A DNA stretch of 64,000 nt, from NCBI GenBank assembly GCA_037176705.1, contig CM073891.1, positions 91,904,327 to 91,968,326 of the forward strand. Direction: 5' to 3'. This document shows, one piece after another, positions 51,840 through 62,962 of this stretch (position 1 is the stretch's first letter; each line of letters begins with the position of its first letter). The notes under the pieces are model-generated. The model saw only the letters and a list, made by a program, of their open reading frames with translations. It did no database searches and was not told the DNA's origin. Made by a program: the position numbers and the translations under genes. The stretch comes from Molossus alvarezi. Taxonomy: Eukaryota; Chordata; Mammalia; Chiroptera; Molossidae.

Positions 51840-53640
51840 TTCTTCTTTCTAAAGAGCTTCTTTTAATATTTCAGGCAGGTCCACAGGCAACAAATTCAAT
51901 TTTAGTTTGAGAAAGTCTGTACTTCTTTACTTTTGAATGATAATTTGATAGGACTCAGAATTCTAGGTTAGTGTTTTGTTTTGTTTTTTCTCAATACTTT
52001 AAATATTTTACTCCTCTCTCTTCTTGCTTGCATTGCTCCTGAGAAGTCAGATGTCATCCTTATCTTTTTTCTCTACAGGTAAGAAGAGGTCTATTCCTCT
52101 GGCTTCTGTGAAGGACATTTTGTGTACTTTGACTTTCTGTTGTTTGAAGACAACATGCTGAGGTGTAGTTTCTTGTAACATTTATTCACTGAGTTTCCTG
52201 GATTGGTGGTTTGGTGTCTGATATTAATTTGGAGAAATCTCAGTCATTAGTTTTTCCAGTATTTCTTCTTTCTCTTTCATCTTACTTGTTTCTCTTCATT
52301 CTTACTTTGTCTTTCGTCTCCTTCTCGTAGTGCCACTACACAAATGTCATACCTTTTGTAGCTGTCTCACAGTTTTTGGATATTCTTTTCTGTGTTATTA
52401 TTTTTGTTTGTTTTTCACATATTGAGGTTTATATTCAGATATCCCCTACTGATACCCTCTACAGCTTTCCTCAGCTGTGTCTAGTCTTCTCTAAGCCCAT
52501 CAGAGTCATTCTTCATTTCTGTTACAGCCCCCTCCCCACCTCCACTTTGGGAATGTCTCGCATATCTTCTTGATCACCAGAAATGATGCCTGGCTAAAAG
52601 TAACTGCTGTGACTAGGCCTTTAATAATGTGGTAGTAAGGTGTGGGGAGCAGGGAAGTGTTCTTCAGTCTTATGATTAGGTCTCAGAGTTTAGTGAGCCT
52701 GTGCCTCTGGTCTGCGAACAGGCTGTTTCTCAGGCGTGCGCTCCTGCCCCCCCTTCCTGTGTGCGAGAGAATAGCTGTAGTGTGCAGGAGTTGGGTATTT
52801 GAGTATTTTTCCCCACATGGAAGGCTAGAGTGAGCTGGAGTTGAGTGTTTCTTTCCCCAGGCAGTTAGGCTCTGATAATACCCAGCCGGTGAGGCTTGAT
52901 TAGTTTGCCTTGAGTGCAGTTCTTGTTAAGAAGAACTCAAGTGGTCTGATGTATTTCAAAAAGGTTTCTTTGTCCTGGCTGGTGTTCCTCAGTGGTGAGA
53001 GCATGACCTGTTCACAGAAGGGTCTCAGGCTCAATTCCTGATCAAGGGCGTGCACCTGGGTTGAAGCTCGATCCCTGGCCCTGTTGGGGCATGTGCAGGA
53101 GGCAGCCAATCAATATCTCTCTCTCACATCGATGTTTTTCTCTCTCTCTCCCTCCCTCCCTTCCACTGTTTCTAAAGATCAATGGAAAATATATCCTTCA
53201 GTGAGGCTTAACAGAAAATAATAAAAAGGGTTTCTTTTTCCCTTTCCCTGCAGGAAGACTGAGGGGATTTTTCTCTGATATTTACTGTGAGAACCTGGTC
53301 AAGCTCCTGAAGATAATGTCTCACAGAACAGTGGGAGTATCCCTGTGACTGGGTTTTTCTGTCGTTTTAGCTCTCGGAGCTGTCCACACTGAGTCTGCAG
53401 CAATTACCAGTTACAGTGTGGCCTTACCCCCCTCCACGTTCCGGGGTCTGGTCCTAAGTCTCTGCTCGGGTAAGCCATGACACCGTTTTCATTCCTGGGG
53501 TCAGAGATTTGCCCTGTGTCCTCACCTCTCTTGTTGATCCTAGAAGAGTTGTTAATGTTTCAGTTTGTTCAGCTTTGAAGAGCTGAGTGGCAACTTTCAA
53601 GCTCCTCCTATATGGAACTGGAAACTGGAAATTGGTTTCT
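51840..53640 (-). mobile_element. Ancient HAL1/L1-type relic (ORF1 region and 5' part)
   Basis: Antisense sequence with the ORF1-region order GATAATTTGATAGGACTCAG, then CTCCTGAGAAGTCAGATGTC and GAAGACAACATGCTGAGGTG. Further right are 5'-UTR-like phrases (GAGCTGTCCACACTGAGTCT, AATTACCAGTTACAGTGTGG). No ORF2 sequence is seen on the 3' side (51.5-51.8 kb), which fits HAL1, but the decay is too strong for certainty. A Ves SINE interrupts it. Confidence 0.5.
52974..53222 (+). mobile_element. Ves SINE inside the ancient HAL1 relic
   Basis: The head GTCCTGGCTGGTGTTCCTCA and the tail ATATCCTTCAGTGAGGCTTA are present. The TSD is AAAAGGTTTCTTTGTCC (52,959 onward) and AAAAGGGTTTCTTTTTCC (53,225 onward). 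The lineage is the long form. Confidence 0.9.
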
Positions 53641-53649
53641 TATTTTATA

Positions 53650-54415
53650 TACGTTTTCTTTGCTTGTATTGGTGTTGAATTAACATTTTTGAGGTGATAT
53701 GTGAAAATTCCATCTGCCATATAAATGTATGGATAAAGAAATGCTCTGTGTTTCACAGTGAACCGCTATCTCTTTATAAAAACACCTAATCATCAATGAG
53801 AAATATGTTTTTTTCTTCTGTTAGGAAAGGAACATTATATAGAGAGGAAATACAATAAAAGCAATACTGTTCAGAAATGTAGCCATTGATTTACTTGCAA
53901 TGTAACCTTTTGTGTTATGATAAACAAAGACTATAAGTAGAGAGCATTTCCTTTGGGTTAAGATTTTACTGTCATTTCAAAAACCAAGGTGAGGTTAACC
54001 ATGGACCAAAAGTTAAGAGGGCTGAAGTTATTGTTGATAACATCTTAGTTTTGCTGCCTCTTGTCTTTTCCCTTAAATGGCATCTCTGCTCCCTGAGGCA
54101 AGATTCCTCTGTTCTAATGCTTCTATGAATATTCTACACCTCTCCTACAGGTCTAACCTCATTCCAGTACATTACCTGCCTTTACCTCTGTCACACTCGC
54201 TAGACTGTGAGCTCTTTGAAGACAGTAAATCCATAAGTTAAAACAAATTATGATTATATTTTCACTGTTTTTAAATAATACCAACTGAATGTAAAGTCTC
54301 TTTCAGCACCTCTCAGCTTAAGTCTAAACTGTTCTGGAATGAAGGTTATACCACACAATAACCAAGTGTCAAGGGGATTTTCACAAGTTAACTTGCCCCA
54401 ACCCAGCTTGTGCCA
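53650..54415. other. Unique sequence, nothing recognised
   Basis: No gene or repeat was recognised. Confidence 0.3.
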
Positions 54416-54424
54416 GCCAAATAA

Positions 54425-54548
54425 TTTAAGTATTTATTGAGCTTCTACTTGAGTCAAGTACTCTTCCAGAAACTGGGAATATATTTGTGAATAAAATTGG
54501 CCGTGGTTCTGACCTCACTTGAGTTTTAGTAGGATGACAGATGAATAA
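54425..54548 (+). mobile_element. L2-like fragment
   Basis: TTAAGTATTTATTGAGCTTC, CTCTTCCAGAAACTGGGAAT and GTGAATAAAATTGGCCGTGG follow the common ancient L2 3' pattern. Very old. Confidence 0.6.
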
Positions 54549-54562
54549 ATAAAGATAATATA

Positions 54563-54692
54563 GGCATGGACAAAAGGAGGTTTACAGTAGTGAGTACACA
54601 ACACACAAAGTTTATTCTTATATTATTTTATGAATTACTGTATTCTTTTTTCATAAGAACAATTGTAAACCTTGTTTTGCTCCACCTTGGAG
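54563..54692. mobile_element. Mariner-type MITE (copy 2)
   Basis: The left end GGCATGGACAAAAGGAGGTT, then TACAGTAGT, and the inverse of the right end (CCAAGGTGGAGCAAAACAAG, then GTTTACAATT) form inverted repeats related to copy 1 at 47.68 kb. TA precedes the left end. Confidence 0.75.
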
Positions 54693-54699
54693 TGTTACA

Positions 54700-56500
54700 A
54701 GTACAAGAATAAACACAGAGCATAATAGAAATGCAAGTTGTGACGAGGGTAATATTTTGGTTATATAGTCAGGTAAACTTGAATGATCCTTTCTAGAATA
54801 CTTGTATATATATATTTTTTTTTTTTCAATTTGAGGATTTGCCTTCCCGTTTAATGTCTTGCATTTCCTCTTATTAAATGCTCATTTCCACACATTTGAC
54901 CTCTTTTTGTTGCTGTCTTCTCACTCTTTTCTGGCTATTCGGTCTTTACCTGTAAGACAAACCACCATCAATCTAGTTTGAGCTGTCTTTAGGATACCAT
55001 ATTTCTAAATAAGGAGCTGGGGACTGTAATGATGAGGTGCATAGTGGCAAACTGTTTGTGGATATACCCAGTACTTCTTCCCCTTTTTTTGTGAGATCTC
55101 CACTTCCCTTTTAGAAACATGCTTTCCTTTCAACTTAAGTACAGCTTCTTTTAAGAACTGACTGCATTACATCTGACCTGCCCATATCAGTCGGAGGGAA
55201 ATGACACAGGGTGAGCTAATCATAATAACTCATCTTTCTGGTTACAGTACTTTGTATGGGAGGGTGGGCATTTATACCAAACTGAGTCGAAAATCTTATT
55301 CAAGATTGTAAAACTAGAACCAGTTGTTAAGAATTTCTTCTCTATCTATTTTTTTCCGATCACAAAGTCATAGGGATATCATATAATTTAGGATTTAGTC
55401 AGAAAAAGTACATTCTATGTCGTCCAGGTGTTAAGGGCTTTAGTATAGAAAATTAGGGGCTTGTACCTGTTGGAAGAGCTGAGGGAATAAATTTCAGATA
55501 ACCACCACTGACTCTGCAGCTGATCCAGAAGCCACTGCAATTGTGGAGAATGCCTAGGAATTTCTCTTCAATTGCTGCAATTTGAAGTGAAGAGGCAAAC
55601 CAGGATTCCAGTGTGTCTCATCTGTTCATTCATGCTTCTCTCTTCCACTTTCCAAATTTCGAGTGAGTGTCTATATTGGCAAATTACAACTCATAGTACA
55701 CAGCAGAGGGGATCCTCAGAAATGTATTTCCTTTAATTTTTTTTCTGTGATCCCAGAGTCCTACAAAGAGATAGTGGTAATATACAATTGATGACAGAGA
55801 ATCCAGCACAAATGTGATTCTTATGTTTCATTGGCCTTTACCCATCTACTTGAGAATGGGAAAAAAACCTGAATGAAGCAATGAATGAGAGATGGGGAAC
55901 GAGCAATCCAAGTGTACATATCTAATCAGGACAGATTTCCTGTTATTTTTGGGGGCATTTAATTCTTGTGAGTCTCCCTTAGTGTGCAGATTATCCTATA
56001 TATATTTTTTATTGTTGTTAGAATTTATTTATTCAAGAAACCCAATAGATTTACTTGTGAAGTTCCCTACAGTCTACTTGGGTTTATTGTATCTGCTTGG
56101 GATAGTTTAATGTGCTCCTCTAGTCTCTATGTTACAAATTTTGTCTTGAAGCTTGATTCTACTTATGTTAAATTTATTTGGCAAGCGTACATCATAGGTG
56201 TATTGTGTTTTTTCAGGAGACATAAAATCTTTTATTGTCTCTCTTTTTGTAATGTAGTAGACATAGATGTTCAATGTCTATGACATTTACTTCAATAAGG
56301 ATATTTATTTGTTAGTGTGCTATTTATTTAAAGGGAAACACCTCTCATACAGAAAAGGCAGAATAAATATGTGACAACTAAAAATTAACTTCTTATTTTT
56401 CTCCAAAAGAGATACCTTCTTTAAAGTATAATTTCTAAGTATAAATTTTTAAAGAAATATCTAAACAAAAGAAATATTGTATATATTATATGCAAATGTG
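54700..56500. other. AT-rich unique sequence
   Basis: ORFs at 55,892-56,110 and 55,984-56,283 are hydrophobic low-complexity frames with no recognised family. No repeat was recognised. Confidence 0.3.
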
Positions 56501-56504
56501 TATT

Positions 56505-56665
56505 TAAAATCAGATAAACCAAAGAACTTATATGTATATATGTGTAACCATTGGACATAGACAACAATGCTTGCGGGGGTGGGGATGGATAGAGAGGAGG
56601 GTGTCTGGGGGGAAAAAGGAGAAACATATGTAACAAAAATTAATTAGTTATTAAAAACGAGAATA
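56505..56665 (+). mobile_element. L1 3'-end fragment, sense
   Basis: CAGATAAACCAAAGAACTTA, then TAACCATTGGACATAGACAA, GGATGGATAGAGAGGAGGG and TATGTAACAAAAATTAATTA are the sense version of the L1 3' UTR seen antisense at 12.4 and 39.4 kb. Confidence 0.75.
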
Positions 56666-56669
56666 AAAG

Positions 56670-57755
56670 ATAAAATAAAGGTAGGTCAGAAAACCTATTT
56701 TGTTACTCTCTCTTAATTATTTATTCAACCTTTATTTTCACAGTCCAAATTTTAGTTCCTTAATTACGAATAGAGAATCCATCATGGGAAATAAGGTAAT
56801 GAAAATGATAGTATAGAGGGAGAAATTTTTCTCATTATAAGTACTTGTTCAAAAACCTAAAAATTAACAAAAACTAAAAAAAAAAAAAAAAAAAGAAAGG
56901 CTAGCCAAACATATGAATCACAGTTGTTCTAGATTCTCTGTTATTATCAATATGTTTCAATACACAAAATAAGTTTGTACTTAATAAAAACATATTCCAT
57001 TAAATAATACCATAAAATAGTTTTATAAGAGTGTTCCAGAGTCATCATTTTATTAATGAAATAGCATTGTACTTCACTACTAAAAGCAATGTTATCAGGA
57101 TAGAGAATTTTGACTCTTTGTGGTGATATGGAATTTACTTTGGCAGGAAGTTCCAATGGAGAATTTGTAGCAAACTATGGAGTATACAGACCATGTTTGT
57201 TGTTATTCTGACATTGTAGCATCTTGTAGGTCATCCTTAGACAAGGAATTGTGGCTATAGTCAGTGGCTGTGACTAAAAGCAACAATTCTATGTTATAAT
57301 AGCAGCATGTAATACAAGTTGCAAGGGCATTATTTTCTTTTTTTTGGTCTAGGATTTTTGGGTGACTTACTTGTTTCCATCCTAAAATCATGTTTAAGAG
57401 CTCTTAGGTAACAACTCTGCCCCCACAGTGTCTGCTGTAGTCGTGTTTAATTGTTCCCCTCTCAACACCGCAGAAGGAAAAAAAAAGATGTAGATTAGAG
57501 GACATCTCATTACCTATTGCAATTCAAAGCAGTACATCTTAAAGAAGGTTTTGTAAAGGGTGTTAGAAAGTGAGGATCTAATCATCCACACAGGACTATT
57601 AGCCTATGTAGTTTACTACCTATTGTCTAAAAGTATACTGAAATGTTTTATTTAACTTGTTAAGAATTATTTACCTAAATCAAAAATTATTTTAACCTGT
57701 AAGAAGATGATAATTTTATTCACCAGTGAAACTTATTTAAAGGGTGGAACAACCT
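56670..57755. other. AT-rich unique sequence with an A-run
   Basis: An A-run lies at 56,876-56,894. Otherwise nothing was recognised. Confidence 0.3.
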
Positions 57756-57759
57756 TATG

Positions 57760-57930
57760 GTGTTCAATTCCAGGTCAGGGCACATGCCCAGGTTGCTGGC
57801 TTGATCCCCAGTGTGGGGCATGCAGGAGGCAGTCAAACAGTGTTTCTCTCTCATCGATGTTTCGATCTCTCTCCCCCTCTTCCTTCCTATCTAAAAAAAA
57901 ATTAGTAAAATATATTTATAAAAAAAAAAA
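57760..57930 (+). mobile_element. Ves SINE, 5'-truncated
   Basis: Starts inside the B-box region (TGTTCAATTCCAGGTCAGGG). The A-rich tail runs into the adjacent MITE. Confidence 0.88.
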
Positions 57931-57933
57931 AAA

Positions 57934-58044
57934 GGGTGAGACAAACCAATTTATAGTTGTTTGTATGGGAAATAATACAATAATAATACAAGAATAAATT
58001 TGTTTTCTGTACCCATAACTGTAAACTGACTTTTACACACCCTG
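57934..58044. mobile_element. Mariner-type MITE (copy 3)
   Basis: The left GGGTGAGACAAACCAATTTA and the inverse of the right end (CAGGGTGTGTAAAAGTCAGT, then TTACAGTTATGG) are related to copies 1 and 2. TA follows the right end (58,045-58,046). The left border abuts the Ves A tail. Confidence 0.7.
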
Positions 58045-58046
58045 TA

Positions 58047-58425
58047 GAAAGCAGAAAACAGCACATTTAAAGGATGTGTAAATTTATATTCTCTTCAGAT
58101 ATGATGAAGTTAAAACTGAGCTATGAGTAAATAATTATCATGTTACAGATATGCTACTTTTCAGGTATTTAGCTGCAATAATATTTATTTTATACATTTG
58201 AATATTAGTAATTTGGTATCATAAAGGGACTTCAAAATAATTTGAATCCTAAACATGTCGTAATCTCATTTTTTATGTTTTTTTTTGTTTTTTTTCTCTC
58301 TTGTGGACAAAAACACAAATGGGTATTGATTTATATTTGAAAGCTTAACTAACACCTAGATAGGTGCTAATAAGCAGATTTTGCTTTATGCTTCTTATAA
58401 AAAAAAAAAATAAAGTCTTAGTTTT
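58047..58425. other. AT-rich unique sequence
   Basis: T- and A-runs only. Nothing recognised. Confidence 0.25.
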
Positions 58426-58429
58426 AACT

Positions 58430-58800
58430 CAGCAGCTGCACATGTTCAGGCTGTTGGGTTGCTCGCCAGGGCAGAGCTTGCTCTAGTTGAGCTAGCGTTT
58501 CAGGTCGCCTCGGAGAAGCCTGCTTTCCCGAGAGGCGGGTTCATGGAAACGCACTGTAGTATGACACGTTTAAGTGGATGCCATTCATTTGAGTTGCTTT
58601 GAGTTAAACAGTTTTATGCCATAAAATGTTTACTGCCTTGTGAATGTGAACGAAGACACTCAAGTCAGGTGAAGCTATCATCTGTCTGAACATCATAAAT
58701 GTAACTTGAAGCTATGTGGGAAAACAAGTCTGTCTAAAACTGAATCAAGTTTCAGGATGGAGTCTAATTAAAAATAAAACTTTATTTTTTAGTAGGTAAT
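58430..58800. other. Low-copy CpG-retaining block
   Basis: The first 150 bases keep several CpG sites (GTTTCAGGTCGCCTCGGAGA, CCCGAGAGGCGGGTTC), a CAGCTG E-box and balanced composition in otherwise AT-rich DNA. No ORF or known repeat was recognised. It could be a conserved element, a noncoding exon/promoter or an unknown repeat. Confidence 0.25.
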
Positions 58801-59250
58801 GAAGATATTTGTTTCTAAGCTGGGATTTCAGTTTATTATATTGTCAATTAAGGTACAAATGTTTTTACAATACAAGCCCCATTTTTCAAGAAGAAATAAA
58901 TCACAAAATGAAAAAAAAAAAGTGGAGATGATTGTTTTCCTTGCATAGTATAAGAATACTATGCTCAAATAATTTATTTTCTTATCATGTTTAAGGTAAA
59001 AAACTGAAACTTAATTTAAAATAAATTTTCAGGAATTCAGTAATGAATTAAATAAAGTAGTCAACTAATATAATCAGATATCGATTTAAATAAATTCAAA
59101 TAGGTTAGTTATGATGTCTGTGTTAATATATGATCAAGCAATATATGATCAAGCATGTAATTCATTCAAAGAATTACAAATTCAGTTATCAATAACTCAA
59201 ATAGATTACTAGTTGTGTTAGACACAATCTTAGCCATAAGTATACTTTTA
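58801..59250. other. AT-rich unique sequence
   Basis: Nothing recognised. Confidence 0.3.
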
Positions 59251-59266
59251 AACATGCAAAAGTTTT

Positions 59267-59488
59267 GCCCGGCTGGTGTGGTTCAGTAGTTGAGCATCGA
59301 CCCATGCACCAAGAGGTCGCTGGTTTGATTCCTGGTCAGGACACATGTCCAGGTTGTGGGCTCGGTCCCCAGTGGGGGCATGCAGGAGGCAGCCAATCAA
59401 TGTTCTCTCTCATTGATGTTTCTCTCTCTCTCTCCCTCTCTCTTCCTCTCTCTCTCAAAATCAATATAGAAAAAAATAAATAAATAAG
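59267..59488 (+). mobile_element. Ves SINE, young-looking
   Basis: Complete copy with the head GCCCGGCTGGTGTGGTTCAG, the signature ATGCACCAAGAGGTCGCTGG and a near-consensus B box (GGTTTGATTCC). Perfect TSDs CATGCAAAAGTTTT lie at 59,253-59,266 and 59,490-59,503. Confidence 0.95.
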
Positions 59489-59504
59489 CATGCAAAAGTT
59501 TTTT

Positions 59505-60055
59505 GTACAAAACTGAAATGTATTAATTCTTTGTTCATAAATTATCCAAGAGTTTCCATATGAATTTTAATATCTTAAAATAATAGGTAAGAATATTATC
59601 TATCACCATGTTTATGACAATTAATTATACAAAACTGAGAATAAAGTGATACACACTTGATTAAAAGAGCTTAGCCACAAAGGTTATAAAACAGGAAATG
59701 TGTGACTATAATGTACACATGTCTGAGGATTCTCAGTAGTGATGATGCCTGGGTTAAACACCATTGAAAATATTTCAGCAGATTAACAGATGAATGAACA
59801 GAATCATAATCTGTTTTAGGAATGAGAAAGCTATTCCATTGCATTGTATTGCTTCCCTGTGGTGTTTATCATAGGAAAAAAACCTTGGAGTTTGGTGAGT
59901 TCTGTGTCCACTCTTCCCTAAAATAAAGATTCTGTATTATTTATTGGATTTTACTACACTAGAAAAACAAGCAAAGAATAATCTAGAATGGTATAAACTC
60001 TGATCACATATCAAGTCCTCAATAAATGGTAGCTATGAGCAGTATCACTAAATGA
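59505..60055. other. Unique sequence
   Basis: Nothing recognised. Confidence 0.3.
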
Positions 60056-60061
60056 TGTATT

Positions 60062-60311
60062 TTTTTTTATCCTCACCCAAGGACATTTTTCCTTTTTTTT
60101 TTTTTTTGTTCAGATAGAGTGGGAGGGAGAGAGAGGAAGCGAGATAGAAACATCAGCATGAAAGGGACACATCGAGAGCTGCCACCCGCACGACCCAACC
60201 AGGGAATGGGACAAACTGCAGCCAAGATAAGTGCCCTTAGCGGGAACCAAACCTGGGTCTCTCTGGACTGCAGGCTGACGCTCTAATTGCTTGAGCCAAA
60301 CTGGCCAGAGC
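60062..60311 (-). mobile_element. Ves SINE, long form
   Basis: The head at the right (GCTCTGGCCAGTTTGGCTCA on the minus strand) and the tail phrase CCTCACCCAAGGACATTT are present. A short TSD TGATGTA (60,053 onward; 60,312 onward) flanks it. Confidence 0.93.
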
Positions 60312-60319
60312 TGATGTAA

Positions 60320-62040
60320 TTTCTTTAACACAACTTATCATGGGGAAGGACAGCTCAGAAACAAAATGAATGGAGAATAAATAAGGACTAGAAAAATGTA
60401 CTTGAGATACAGAGTACAGAAAAGAGATACATTTATTTTCCAATATTTTGGCTTCACCATCTAAACCATCCTACCTGGAAAGGAGAAATTGGAGAAGAAA
60501 AAGGTAGATAATTCATTGTAATATCCTGTTCACTACCAATAGTCAAATGTGGAAATAGCAATTTTAGTCTCTCATAATTTTGAATAGTACACTAGTATAC
60601 TTTATTCTTGTCTATGTGATAGATTATCTGCATGCACTAGAACTTGAACAATTCCATTAGAAAAAACAATGAAAATAGAATGAATAAATTACCTATTTTA
60701 TTTCTGTACTTATGCTAATAGAGTTGTTATTTATTATGGATTTTTTTTTCTGTCCATGACTATAATCATCTGTGACTTCATTATACTTGACAAAAGGCCA
60801 AGGACAATTTGATGCTGACTTTTCTTTTGGATCAGTTGCCATAAGTGACCAATAAATATTGCTAAATAAGTTACTATTACCCTGAGGAAGCAAGGATTTT
60901 ATGACTCAGAATCCTTTTTTCTGCCCTTTGTCTTATCTCACCTGAGTAGAATAGAATGCCTCAGTACATTTTGTGACAACTTATATAGCTTGATGGGTTA
61001 GTTTGCTCACTGGGTAATACAGTTACAATAATTCATACTTCATATTGTCCTATAAACGTCCTGGCCCTGGGCTTCTTTACACATACACTTTTTACATGCA
61101 CTTCCAAGGACAAAATCTATCTTCAGGTAGTCATCAGCAATCTCCCTAAAAATTATTAAACCAATATTTATTTAGGGTAAGGGAGTCTCTAAGGGTCTAT
61201 TCACCTTTTCGGGGGGGGGGGGATTGTGTGATAGTGATTACAGTAAATTTGCAAGTTGCTACCAAGTCAGTGCCAGCTGTCACATCCACAAGATTTTATT
61301 TGGGACCTGAATAATTTCTATTCAAATAAATAAATCAACAAACACATTTTGATGCCTCCATTTTTCAAATGGGCATGCCACAGTAGTACGAAGGTTGCTT
61401 AGCAACTGCAAAATGGTAAGGATTGAAGAGGCCAATAAAATAAGCAGTTATATTTACATAGAATGAGAGGAATCATGCTGGTTTAGACGGCCTGATGAAA
61501 TTTACAGCATTCATTGTTAAAATTGAGGGCCAATTTTACAACAGTATCCTTAGTCATCATGTCCAGTAGTATTACAGCTCTGAGGAATACCATCTGCTGA
61601 TTTCCTACACAGTCATTCATTGTACTACCTCTCAGGCTTTATAAAGATTTCAGTGAGCAGTTCACTGTTAAAATAGGTAATGTATAAGAAAGATTCAAAT
61701 AGCTTTCCCAAGTATCCTTTCCAACCATCTAATATTTTATGGCTATATGCAGATTTGGTCTTTTTTTTTTCTCTCTCTCTTTTTGTTTGTTTTAAAAATT
61801 CTGTCTCAATGAATTTAAGTGGAAAACACTTAATATAATTTTTTAACAAACACAATTGAAGTTTGTTTTATATAAATAAATAAAATATACTAGATCACTT
61901 GAAATAGTAAGTGCTCAATATATATCTTAATTTAATAAATATATGTTTAATTACTTTTAATCAGAAAATTGTCCCCCTTTATATTAAGAAATATACTTTT
62001 GGGATTTTGTAAGAATAATCTAAATACTACATATTGGTTT
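60320..62040. other. AT-rich unique sequence with a G-run
   Basis: A run of 13 G lies at about 61,210-61,222. Short ORFs have no domains. No repeat was recognised. Confidence 0.3.
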
Positions 62041-62044
62041 GCTT

Positions 62045-62130
62045 TCTGATAGTTAATAAATTCATTCATTTATTCATCTATTAAATGTTTATTGTAACCT
62101 ATTATACACTGAGCTCTGCCCCAGGGAAAG
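62045..62130 (+). mobile_element. L2-like scrap
   Basis: ATTCATTCATTTATTCATCT followed by TTTATTGTAACCTATTATAC and CTCTGCCCCAGGGA fits the common L2 3' motif weakly. Confidence 0.4.
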
Positions 62131-62134
62131 AAAA

Positions 62135-62935
62135 GTAAGATCTGTGCCATCTTAGAAACACACAACAGTGTAAGAGTTCTAATTTTAATTATAAAGTGAT
62201 GCTAATGTAGAGGTACATCCAACACTTTGAAAAGGTGGAGGAAGTAATAGCCCTTTCTGAAAGTCTGGGTGAATGTCATAGAGGAGTTGTCATTTGTTCT
62301 GGATATAGGACCGTGACTAGGATCTAGCAGAGAAAGTGGAGCACACATGTCCTTGAGTGTGTTTGCTTGTGGATAGACAGTATGGAGGTGAACTTGGGAG
62401 AAGGCTCTTCCAGGGAGTCGCCAGTGTGACCCAGTGTGCCTGACACCTAGATTGGGTCGTGCGGAATGGAAAGACACACCACCAGAGAGAGAGAGTTAGA
62501 TTCAGTTAAGCTGGTCTTGAAGAGAAATTTATCCTGAAAAAAAATATTTACATAGAGGAAAATAATATAAATAATAGGTCTAAGGAGCTGACTTTTCTCA
62601 AATCTTTTATTCAATGATGAGTTTTCCTAGTAACCGTCATTTGTGCTGCACTAAATACACTGAGCACTTATACAAAATTAGTTATACTTCATAGAATTTC
62701 TGAATTCTATACTTCATAGAATTTCTTTATTAGCAAAGACTTGATGAGTGTTAATTTTAGTGCTGCCAAAGTTAGCATCAACTCCTCAAGGAATATTCCT
62801 AAAATTTGTCTACCTCTCTTATCGAAGAATTGCATGGGTTGTCTTTCTTCATTGCTAGTGAGAGTGGAGTTCTTGGGGCACCACTGGAATAAGCATTTCT
62901 GGAGGTCCCCACTGGAGACTGAGATGTACTAGAAA
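62135..62935. other. Unique sequence, nothing recognised
   Basis: No gene was recognised. Confidence 0.3.
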
Positions 62936-62937
62936 GC

Positions 62938-62962
62938 TTTTTTTTTTTTTTTTTTTTTTTTT
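62938..62962. repeat. Poly(T) run
   Basis: About 25 T. It could be the A tail of an antisense retrotransposon, but the sequence to its right (62,963-63,420) was not recognised as any family. Confidence 0.9.

Noticed and set aside
4711..60311. Possible tRNA genes at Ves heads
   Set aside because: The heads keep A/B-box-like motifs but not a full cloverleaf, and each is joined to the SINE body and A-rich tail.
61205..61224. G-run as a quadruplex element
   Set aside because: A single run of 13 G without neighbouring G-tracts; simple homopolymer slippage explains it.
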